From CAMEON01 sp045645165 (GTDB taxonomy: Bacteria; Bacillota; Clostridia; Oscillospirales; CAG-272): a DNA stretch of 20,173 bases. Positions within the stretch are counted from its first letter, which is position 1. Each line of letters begins with the position of its first letter. Made by a program: the position numbers and the translations under genes. Location of the stretch: contig JAZRIF010000217.1 of the NCBI GenBank assembly GCA_045645165.1, forward strand, positions 1 through 20,173, read 5' to 3'. A model generated the notes under the pieces. That model had not been told where the DNA came from. It did not search any database and saw nothing but the letters and a program-made list of their open reading frames with translations. This document shows, one piece after another, positions 13,737-20,173 of this stretch.

Positions 13737-15663
13737 ACTTCTGAGCTGCTTCGTGCGACTCTGTGAGACATTGCATATTCCTTATTTTCTGGTTTGCGGA
13801 AGCGCGTTGGGAGCGGTCAAGTACGGTGGCTTCATTCCCTGGGATGACGACGTGGACGTAGCGCTTCTCCGTCCCGACTACAATCGTTTTCTTCAGGAGG
13901 CACCTGCGTTGCTTCCCGAAGGACTTTTCCTGCAAACCTTTCGAAGCGACCCTGCGTACCCCAACGTCTTTGCCAAGCTGCGGGACAGCCGCACGACGTT
14001 TGTAGAGAAACCCGTAGCGCATTTGCCCATGAATCACGGTGTATTTATGGATATTTTTCCATTGGACGGCTATCCTGAAAGCAAGCGTGAACAGAAACGA
14101 CTGGAGCGTCGCAAAAAATACTATAAAAGGCTGTTGCTTTCGGCATTTGAGGGCAATTTCAGCCTGAAAGTCCGCTCGGCGATTCGTGTTATGCGAATGC
14201 TGGGAATCCATCGGAAAACGGGAAAGATCCTGGAACGGTACGAAAACCTGATCTCCGCATACGACGTCCGTACATCCTCCTTACTCTGTAATCACGGGAA
14301 CTGGCAAAGGACATTGGATTACACCCCCCGTGAGCAGTTTGGAGAGGGAATGATTGCCTCCTTTGAGGGATTGCAGGTGCGAATCCCCTCTGACGCGGAA
14401 CGTTATCTGACCCGCAAATACGGAGATTTCCGAAAGGACCCTCCTTCGGAAGATCAGAAGGGCCATCACTACTCCGCCGTGATGGATCTTCAGACGCCCT
14501 ACGATGTATCTCCGGCTTACGCCCAACGACGCATTCTATGTCTGGCGCATTACGATGTACCGAACGGAGGGGAGGAGCGAGTCTGCCATCCTGCCGCGTA
14601 TACCAAGGTGAATTATCTGTTCCATTGTTTTGTGCGATTAGGGTATTCACTCCACGTCTTGTCAGCCAGTCAGACCCGAGGAGAAAAGTCCGTAGGCAAA
14701 CGGGTAGTGCAGCTGGATAAAATGTCGATATTGGAGCTCTTGCGCTCAGGCGGTAGAGGGAACCCTGTCAAGAACGGAGTAAATCGCGTTTTCTTTCAGA
14801 TTCGTTTGTTCGCACGTCTTATGCGGTTGGTAAAGGATGGAGATACCCTGTGGGCATACCATTCTCTGGGACTTATGACGGTGTTGCGTTGGCTCAAACG
14901 ATGCAAGGACTTTCGGTTGATCCTGGAAATGGAGGAGATATACGGCGATGTGCGTTGTTCCAAGCGGATTTCCCGTCGGGAGAAACGATTTTCCCGCATC
15001 GCGGATGCCTATCTGTTTCCAACGGAAAAGCTCAACGAGCTGGTCAACTCTACAGGCAAACCGCACGCCATTTCTCACGGAACCTACCGCGTGGCTCCGT
15101 CACCTGCCGTTGACCCGCCGGATGACGGTAAGATCCACGTGGTCTATGCAGGGACGTTAGACCCCCGCAAGGGCGGGGCTTTCGCAGCCATGGAAGCGGC
15201 TCGGTACTTACCGACTCACTACCATATACATATTCTGGGCACAGGAACTTCCGATGAGGTAACGGCGGTAAAAGCTCATTTGCGCGAAATTTCTGAAGCT
15301 TGTTCCTGCACGCTGACATATGACGGTGTGCTTCGGGATGAGGCTTATACAGATTTCTTACATGGTTGTCACATAGGTCTCAGTACCCAGGATCCGACGG
15401 GGGCTTTTAACGAAACCTCGTTTCCGTCCAAGATTCTTTCCTACATGGCCTGCGGTCTTCGGGTGGTCAGCGCGCGGATTTCCGTGGTGGAGCAATCCGA
15501 CGTGGGACAATATGTGTACTATTACCAAGAGCATACGCCTGCGGCCATTGCCGCCGCGATCCGAAGTGTGGATTTTTCTGATGGGTATAACGGGAAGGAA
15601 CTGCTGGGTCGTTTGGATACGAATTTTCTGCATGATCTGTCTTTACTACTTGGATCTGAATAA
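13708..15663 (+). CDS. LicD family / glycosyltransferase fusion protein
   Basis: The 651-residue protein joins two domains. Residues 1 to about 255 are a LicD-type nucleotidyltransferase-fold domain, with the core CGSALGAVKYGG (30-41) and FIPWDDDVDVALL (42-54) and the C-terminal YGDFRKDPP (238-246). LicD proteins attach phosphocholine or similar groups to teichoic acids and glycans. Residues about 274-651 form a GT4-like glycosyltransferase: RILCLAHYDVPNGG, the region LILEMEEIYGD, then YAGTLDPRKGG and FPSKILSYMACG in place of a standard EX7E, so the second Glu is lost. The ATG at 13708 overlaps the upstream gene and gives a normal LicD N-terminus. Its ribosome binding site is weak, so translational coupling is likely. 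The gene ends at a terminator. Confidence 0.85.
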   Translation: MNQLQRKQFELLSCFVRLCETLHIPYFLVCGSALGAVKYGGFIPWDDDVDVALLRPDYNRFLQEAPALLPEGLFLQTFRSDPAYPNVFAKLRDSRTTFVEKPVAHLPMNHGVFMDIFPLDGYPESKREQKRLERRKKYYKRLLLSAFEGNFSLKVRSAIRVMRMLGIHRKTGKILERYENLISAYDVRTSSLLCNHGNWQRTLDYTPREQFGEGMIASFEGLQVRIPSDAERYLTRKYGDFRKDPPSEDQKGHHYSAVMDLQTPYDVSPAYAQRRILCLAHYDVPNGGEERVCHPAAYTKVNYLFHCFVRLGYSLHVLSASQTRGEKSVGKRVVQLDKMSILELLRSGGRGNPVKNGVNRVFFQIRLFARLMRLVKDGDTLWAYHSLGLMTVLRWLKRCKDFRLILEMEEIYGDVRCSKRISRREKRFSRIADAYLFPTEKLNELVNSTGKPHAISHGTYRVAPSPAVDPPDDGKIHVVYAGTLDPRKGGAFAAMEAARYLPTHYHIHILGTGTSDEVTAVKAHLREISEACSCTLTYDGVLRDEAYTDFLHGCHIGLSTQDPTGAFNETSFPSKILSYMACGLRVVSARISVVEQSDVGQYVYYYQEHTPAAIAAAIRSVDFSDGYNGKELLGRLDTNFLHDLSLLLGSE

Positions 15664-15669
15664 AAAAGA

Positions 15670-15698
15670 GTCCCCCATGATTACATGGGGGACATTTT
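15670..15698 (+). terminator. Bidirectional terminator after the polysaccharide operon
   Basis: GTCCCCCATG and CATGGGGGAC form a perfect 10-bp stem with a 4-nt loop. A T-rich tail (ATTTTTA) follows on the plus strand and a T6 run follows on the minus strand. It serves this operon and the convergent solute-binding gene. Confidence 0.88.
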
Positions 15699-15715
15699 TA
15701 TGAATGTACGATAGA

Positions 15716-17215
15716 TTACTGCTTCTCGTGCTTTTCCAAAGACTTCAACAGCTGCGCGATGTTTTTTTCGATCATAGCACCGAATTTCTTGCTGATGGAA
15801 GCAACACCCTTACCGGTGGGGAGCAGGCAGTTTGCTACCTGGCCGAAGGCGTTACCGCCCCACTGATAGTAGTAGGACAGGTCGCATACACGGTTGGAGA
15901 GGATCATATCCATCATGGGACCGGACTGCTCGTCCTTGGCACCCTTGGTCTTCAGGTTGATCTCATAGTACTGAGTGGTCAGAGTATCTACAGCATGGTA
16001 AGCCATAGCCTCGATCATGGAGTTGACCATGACCAGATCATCGCCGCTGACGCTCTTGGGGATAGAAACGCAGGAGGCGGTGAAGTGCATCATACTGGCG
16101 TAGTTTGCCTGCTGAGCGTTAAACTTGGGGTAAGGCAGAATACCGAAATCCACATCGCAGCCACGCATACGGGTTACGCACTGCATGACCTCGCCCATGA
16201 AGAGGGCATGACCCTCACCGAAGGTCTTGACACCGGCGTCATACATGGTGACACCGCCTGCGTTGACCACAGCGTTCAGGTCGATGGTGTGATCCTTGGA
16301 GAAGATGAGCTTGCCCATCTCGGCAATGTCGTCAGCACGCTGAACGTCCAGGGAGTAGACGGGCATATCCGTTTCGTCCTTGGTGCAGAGGGTGATGCCG
16401 CCGCCAAAGAGTATGCAGTAGGGAACATCGGCTGTGTAGGCCATACCGCAGATGTCGGTATCGTAGTCCAGTTTGCCGTCGCCGTTGTTGTCCTGAACAG
16501 CCAACTGCTCGAACTCATAGAGCTTATCCATGGTCCACTCATTGTTTTCAACCAAGGCATAGAGATCGGGGATATCCTGATAATCCTTAGCGAGTGTCTT
16601 GTTGAACATGATTACAAAGGTAGCGTCGTTATCCGAGGTCAGCAGGTCACCGGTAGCAAAGTACAGACGACCGTCGATGGACATACCCTCAGCCATATTG
16701 GTATCCCACCAGGACTTGGTGAAATCCATGTGCTCGATCTCATCGGCGTTCAGGTTCCACAGGAATCCGTTGGATGCAAAAGAGGCGGAGCCGGAAGTGT
16801 TGGTGATGACAGCTTGGAAGTCACCGTTTCCACCGGCGATTTCGTTGGTAAGGGAGCTGTGGTGCTCACCGGTGGTTTTCTTCAGCTCGGTAATGGTGAC
16901 GCCGTAGTTCTGCAGAATACGGTCGTTACGCTCGAACACGGCGTTGCTGATGTTGTCAGACTCAGTGGTCTGATTTTCAGCGAAAATCTCCAGGGTGGAC
17001 CACTCGCTCTCGTCACGGGTCAAAAAGCAGATTTCCTTGCCGTCGTAACGGGTAGCGGGGATGTCCAGGGATTCGCGGGTTTCCTCCTCCACAACAGTGC
17101 CCGCCTGGGTCTGAGCATTGGTTTCTGCGCCGGGTTCTTCGACGGTGCCGCAGGAAGCCAAGGTACCGACCAGCATCAGGGACGCCAGGAGTGCGCAAAG
17201 CAATTTTTTCAGCAT
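15716..17215 (-). CDS. Carbohydrate-type ABC transporter solute-binding lipoprotein
   Basis: The 499-residue protein begins with a signal peptide and lipobox LASC (C22), so it is anchored outside the membrane. Its form fits the family-1 (sugar) solute-binding proteins of Clostridia. VIMFNKTLAKDYQ (201-213) and the ligand-side NNEWTMDKLYEFEQLA (224-239) are typical, and a calcium-loop-like DNNGDGKLDYDTD (242-254) follows, as seen in many of these proteins. It should capture an oligosaccharide for an ABC importer. No permease or ATPase gene is next to it, so it is an orphan within the window. TAGGAGG precedes the ATG at 17213-17215, and a promoter lies at 17271-17299. The ligand cannot be read. 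Confidence 0.85.
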   Translation of the reverse strand: MLKKLLCALLASLMLVGTLASCGTVEEPGAETNAQTQAGTVVEEETRESLDIPATRYDGKEICFLTRDESEWSTLEIFAENQTTESDNISNAVFERNDRILQNYGVTITELKKTTGEHHSSLTNEIAGGNGDFQAVITNTSGSASFASNGFLWNLNADEIEHMDFTKSWWDTNMAEGMSIDGRLYFATGDLLTSDNDATFVIMFNKTLAKDYQDIPDLYALVENNEWTMDKLYEFEQLAVQDNNGDGKLDYDTDICGMAYTADVPYCILFGGGITLCTKDETDMPVYSLDVQRADDIAEMGKLIFSKDHTIDLNAVVNAGGVTMYDAGVKTFGEGHALFMGEVMQCVTRMRGCDVDFGILPYPKFNAQQANYASMMHFTASCVSIPKSVSGDDLVMVNSMIEAMAYHAVDTLTTQYYEINLKTKGAKDEQSGPMMDMILSNRVCDLSYYYQWGGNAFGQVANCLLPTGKGVASISKKFGAMIEKNIAQLLKSLEKHEKQ

Positions 17216-17270
17216 GAAAAAATCCTCCTATAAAATTTTGTTGCCATACGGATATGGCATTCGCTTCTCT

Positions 17271-17299
17271 ATTATACCATAAGTTTCCCAAAAATGCAA
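17271..17299 (-). promoter_or_regulatory. Sigma-A promoter for the solute-binding lipoprotein
   Basis: The minus strand shows TTGCAT (17294-17299), a 17-bp spacer and TATAAT (17271-17276), with TATGG as an extended -10. It lies just past the pfkA terminator. Confidence 0.75.
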
Positions 17300-17303
17300 G
17301 AGC

Positions 17304-17338
17304 AAAAAAAGCCTCCCGCGAAAAAAGTCTCGCGGGAG
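17304..17338 (-). terminator. Intrinsic terminator of pfkA
   Basis: A 9-bp GC-rich stem (17313-17321 with 17330-17338) is followed on the minus strand by GC and a T7 run (17304-17310). It lies shortly after the pfkA stop. Confidence 0.88.
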
Positions 17339-17349
17339 TTGTAAATTTT

Positions 17350-18465
17350 TTACATACTGATGTCGTAAGCCATCTTGTAAAGGCGCTGGATCTTGGCATG
17401 ACGTGCCTCACATCTGGCCTTCATCTGGGCGATCTGATAGCCCGTGAAGCCCTCCAGATCTCCGTCCTTCAGCTTGTTCTTGTACATCTTATCCAGTACG
17501 AGCGCGAAGTTGATGTCGGCCGAGGAGATGCGGTTTTCGTTGACGCACATGACCAGGTTGCTGCGGCCTTCCAGCAGCATATTGACGGCCTCAACGCCCA
17601 TCTGGGTAGCGGTGAGACGGTCGCGCAGGGTGGGGTTACCGCCGCGGATGATGTGACCCATCTTGGTATAGCGGGTGTCGATACCGGTGCGGGCGACGAT
17701 CTCCTCCTTGAAGTCCTCGCCGTAGTCCATACCGTTCATCTTGGGCATACCCTCGCCGCAGATGGCGATGATGCCTCGCTTGTTGCACTCCTCGCGAGCC
17801 TCGCGGATCTTCTTGATGGCGTACTCGCGGTCAAAGGTGATCTCGGGGATGGCCACCGAAATAGCGCCGGTTGCCAGCGCCAGATACAGGGACAGGAATC
17901 CGCAACCGTTACCCATGACCTCGGTGACGATACAACGGGCGTGGGACTCGGCGGTGTCGCGGAGAGCGTCGAACATGGTCAGCGCGGTGTTCAGCGCGGT
18001 GTCAAAACCGATGGTCTGCTCGGTGGCGGTGATATCGTTGTCGATGGTGGCGGGGATACCGATGGAGGGGATGCCGTGGTTGGTGAGATCGGTGGCGCCG
18101 CGGAAGGTACCGTCACCGCCGATGGCGATGACAGCGTCGATCTCGTAGTCGTGGCAGGCCTTGAGGGCCTTGGCCATACCCTCGGGAGTCTTGAACTCAG
18201 GGCAACGGCTGGAGTAGAGGATGGTACCGCCGCGGGTCACGATATTGGAGACGCTGGCGGTGTCAAAGGGACGCAGATACTTCTGGCGGACGACGTCGGG
18301 ATTGGACTCATCAGCGGCGTTCAAGAGACCTGCGTAACCGCCGAGAATACCCACCACCTCAAGACCCTGGCTCAGGGCGCGGCGGGTAGCCGCACGGATG
18401 GCGGCGTTCATGCCGGGGGCATCACCACCCGAAGAAAGAATACCGATTTTTCTGAATTTTGCCAT
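17350..18465 (-). CDS. pfkA: ATP-dependent 6-phosphofructokinase
   Basis: PfkA phosphorylates fructose 6-phosphate to fructose 1,6-bisphosphate in glycolysis. Motifs visible in the 371-residue protein are GGDAPGMN (13-20), GGDGT (116-120) and PATIDND (138-144), containing the catalytic Asp. MGHIIRGGNPTLRDR forms the C-terminal substrate region. The glycine in GGDG and the absence of lysine in the PxTIDND position favour ATP over pyrophosphate as phosphoryl donor, following the known sequence rule. It is about 50 residues longer than the Bacillus enzyme, mostly in the C-terminal half. GGAGG precedes the ATG at 18463-18465. The longer upstream in-frame reading has no such signal. A 119-bp gap separates it from cinA, with no clear promoter. 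Confidence 0.93.
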   Translation of the reverse strand: MAKFRKIGILSSGGDAPGMNAAIRAATRRALSQGLEVVGILGGYAGLLNAADESNPDVVRQKYLRPFDTASVSNIVTRGGTILYSSRCPEFKTPEGMAKALKACHDYEIDAVIAIGGDGTFRGATDLTNHGIPSIGIPATIDNDITATEQTIGFDTALNTALTMFDALRDTAESHARCIVTEVMGNGCGFLSLYLALATGAISVAIPEITFDREYAIKKIREAREECNKRGIIAICGEGMPKMNGMDYGEDFKEEIVARTGIDTRYTKMGHIIRGGNPTLRDRLTATQMGVEAVNMLLEGRSNLVMCVNENRISSADINFALVLDKMYKNKLKDGDLEGFTGYQIAQMKARCEARHAKIQRLYKMAYDISM

Positions 18466-18584
18466 AATAGTGAAACCTCCTGCCGTTATACGGCTCGCCA
18501 CGCTTTCTGCGGGACGGTATTTTGTGTTTTTATAGTGTATATTCTGCCCGACGGACGGGCGAACAATCAAAAGGGACGCAATCC

Positions 18585-19871
18585 TTACAGGATCGCTTTG
18601 ATGGACTCCAGCATCACGCGGGAGGCGGCGGCCTCTCGCACGTAGTCGCGGGACTTCTGTCGATAGTAGAGCCGCTGAACGGTTACGTCGTCCTTTGTGG
18701 CGACGGCCACATAGACCGTACCCACGGGGTTTTCCTCGGTGCCGCCACCGGGGCCTGCGTAGCCCGTGGTGGACAGCCCCACGTCAGCGCCCAGCTTTGC
18801 CCGCACGCCTGCGGCCATTTCAGCAGCCGTCTCGGCGCTGACCTCGGTATGGGCTTCAATGGTGGCGGGGTTGACACCCAGCAGTTGGATCTTCTGCCGG
18901 TTGGTATAGGTGATGCATCCGCCGAGATATACGGCAGAGGCGCCGGGAATGGCGGTGATGCGCTGGCCGATCATTCCGCCTGTGCAGGATTCTGCGGTGG
19001 CCACGGTCAGTCCGCGCTCGGTAAAGAGCCGCACCAGGGCGGTTTCGGCGTTGTCGCAATCCACGCCGTAGATATAGGGACTGATCTGCGGGTTGGCTTG
19101 AATCTCCGCAACCACTTGGTCACACATGGCGGTGGCCGTTTCCTCGTCCTCGGCGCGGGCGGTGATCCGCAGGCGCACCTCACCCGACTTGCAGTAGGGA
19201 GCCACGGTGGGGTTCTCGGAGGATACCATACGGTCGTGGAGGATCTGCTCCACGGCGGATTCGCCCAGACCCATAATGTGGATATTGCGGCTGATGAGAA
19301 CGCCCTCGGTGTAGCGGCGCAGGAAGGGAACGACTAACTCGTTGAAAATGGGGATCAGCTCGGCAGGCGGCCCGGGGAGCATGACGGCGGTACGGGTGCT
19401 ATCCCCCACCGCCAGAGCGGGGGCAGTGCCGTAGTCGTTGGGGAAGACCACACAGCCGACAGGCATCATGGCCTGCTTTTCATTGTTGGGGGTCATGACC
19501 CGACCGGTACGGGTGAAAAAGTCGCGGATGCGGGCGAGGGATTCCTCATGAAGCTCCATTTCCCGTCCGAAGTAGGAAGCGACAGTCTCTTTTGTCAGGT
19601 CGTCGTAAGTGGGACCCAAACCACCGCTGAGGATGACCAGATCGGCGGCGGGACGGCCGTGACCCTCGAAGGCATCAGCCAAAGCCACGCGGAGCCGCTC
19701 GGGGTGATCGCCCACCACGGTTTGGTGATAGACGGATATGCCCAGCGCCGCCAACTGCTTGGACAGGAATGCGGCGTTGGTATTGACGATGTCGCCCAGC
19801 AGAAGCTCGGTGCCCACGCACAGGATCTCAGCCGTGCGGATGGGGGATGTGCGTTCGTAAAAAGTAGCCAT
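18585..19871 (-). CDS. cinA: CinA family protein (competence/damage-inducible protein A)
   Basis: CinA has an N-terminal MoCF-like domain with ADP-ribose pyrophosphatase-type activity in studied members, and a C-terminal amidohydrolase domain that deamidates NMN in NAD recycling. The 428-residue length fits the full two-domain form. VGTELLLGDIVNTN is at 19-32 and GGLGPTYDD at 83-91 (both N-terminal domain), then AESCTGGM at 293-300 and TTGYAGPGG further on (C-terminal domain). The start at 19869-19871 fits the family N-terminus. The upstream reading has no good start, and the ribosome binding site (GGCAGGA) is modest and lies in a small hairpin. A strong promoter is at 19947-19975. The reading frame is intact. 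Confidence 0.93.
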   Translation of the reverse strand: MATFYERTSPIRTAEILCVGTELLLGDIVNTNAAFLSKQLAALGISVYHQTVVGDHPERLRVALADAFEGHGRPAADLVILSGGLGPTYDDLTKETVASYFGREMELHEESLARIRDFFTRTGRVMTPNNEKQAMMPVGCVVFPNDYGTAPALAVGDSTRTAVMLPGPPAELIPIFNELVVPFLRRYTEGVLISRNIHIMGLGESAVEQILHDRMVSSENPTVAPYCKSGEVRLRITARAEDEETATAMCDQVVAEIQANPQISPYIYGVDCDNAETALVRLFTERGLTVATAESCTGGMIGQRITAIPGASAVYLGGCITYTNRQKIQLLGVNPATIEAHTEVSAETAAEMAAGVRAKLGADVGLSTTGYAGPGGGTEENPVGTVYVAVATKDDVTVQRLYYRQKSRDYVREAAASRVMLESIKAIL

Positions 19872-19946
19872 ACCTGAATCCTGCCGTAGCGGCAACCTTT
19901 CATGAAAAATACCCGTTCGGGAAAAAGACAAAATAAACCATTTACT

Positions 19947-19975
19947 ATTATACCACGAAGAAGTCAATTTGTAAA
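19947..19975 (-). promoter_or_regulatory. Sigma-A promoter for cinA
   Basis: The minus strand shows TTTACA (19970-19975), a 17-bp spacer and TATAAT (19947-19952), with CGTGG before the -10. The predicted leader of about 70 nt includes a 5-bp hairpin (19882-19894) next to the ribosome binding site. Confidence 0.83.
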
Positions 19976-19996
19976 CAAAAAAATGCCACAAAAAAC

Positions 19997-20025
19997 TTGA
20001 AATCTTTTCGTATTTGTTGTATAAT
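19997..20025 (+). promoter_or_regulatory. Divergent promoter reading into repeat copy B
   Basis: TTGAAA (19997-20002), a 17-bp spacer and TATAAT (20020-20025). It faces away from cinA, toward the repeat and whatever gene lies beyond the window. Confidence 0.6.
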
Positions 20026-20042
20026 AAGGAAACGAACTATCA

Positions 20043-20173
20043 TTCAAATTGGAGTTTATCGGGGGCTTGGCCCCCGATCCCCCACCAAAGAACTTTTTGA
20101 AAAAAGTTCTTTGGAATCTCAAAAACTTTCAAAAAGGGTTATTTATCAATGTTTTTTGAAAGTTCTTGAAGGG
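20043..20173 (+). repeat. Multi-hairpin dispersed repeat, copy B (cut by window edge)
   Basis: It has the same order of parts as the copy at 1505: box ttcaaattggagtttatcg (two differences), hairpin 1 (20059-20066 with 20070-20077, 8-bp stem, 3-nt loop), hairpin 2 (20085-20098 with 20101-20114, 14-bp stem, loop GA), a 12-bp inverted repeat (20124-20135 with 20153-20164) and the tail GAAAGTTCTTGAAGGG. Stem sequences differ from copy A but remain paired, so structure is conserved. The fourth palindrome of copy A would fall outside the window. Confidence 0.85.

Noticed and set aside
15704..17233. Plus-strand ORF of 509 codons opposite the solute-binding protein
   Set aside because: It is antisense to a gene with a lipobox and known motifs, and has no ribosome binding site.
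18541..18570. Promoter or terminator between cinA and pfkA
   Set aside because: A short GCCCG/CGGGC hairpin and an AT-rich stretch occur, but no U-tract and no -10/-35 pair strong enough to call.
17254..18645. Plus-strand ORF of 463 codons opposite pfkA
   Set aside because: It is antisense to a gene with clear phosphofructokinase motifs and is only a shadow of its codon pattern.

Overview
The window looks like chromosomal DNA from a spore-forming, anaerobic Clostridia-type Firmicute, probably a gut commensal. The evidence is an alpha/beta-type small acid-soluble spore protein, strong AGGAGG-type ribosome binding sites, consensus sigma-A promoters that nearly all carry an extended -10 (TGnTATAAT), and lipoproteins with Gram-positive style lipoboxes. 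No rRNA, tRNA, phage, transposase or CRISPR feature was seen.

Left region (1-4400, nearly all minus strand): a cytidylate-kinase-like P-loop kinase cut by the window edge, cysteine synthase (cysK), the redox chaperone Hsp33 (hslO), a class I SAM methyltransferase, a YerC/TrpR-like DNA-binding protein, and an alpha/beta SASP gene. The order yerC > methyltransferase > hslO, with small gaps and one good promoter ahead of yerC, suggests one transcript. A multi-hairpin repeat of about 175-208 bp lies between hslO and cysK. A second copy runs off the right end of the window (20043-20173). The SASP gene has a candidate sigma-G promoter followed by a structured leader of about 155 nt.

Middle (4400-7800): a possible small secreted peptide, a GNAT acetyltransferase (minus), and a tight plus-strand operon of flavin-reductase-like, nitroreductase-like and SDR proteins behind a consensus promoter.

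Surface region (7780-15700): a 1116-residue cysteine-rich lipoprotein (minus) built from repeated modules, including near-identical 429-bp tandem units. It is transcribed divergently from a three-gene plus-strand operon: an EpsG-type membrane polymerase, a GT4 glycosyltransferase, and a LicD-glycosyltransferase fusion. The 311-bp region between them holds both promoters and a 12-bp direct repeat with a 22-bp period. The operon probably makes or decorates a surface polysaccharide. Any functional link to the lipoprotein is inference from layout only.

Right region (15716-19871, minus strand): an orphan carbohydrate-type ABC solute-binding lipoprotein, ATP-type 6-phosphofructokinase (pfkA) and cinA. 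Beyond cinA lies a divergent promoter that reads into the second repeat copy.
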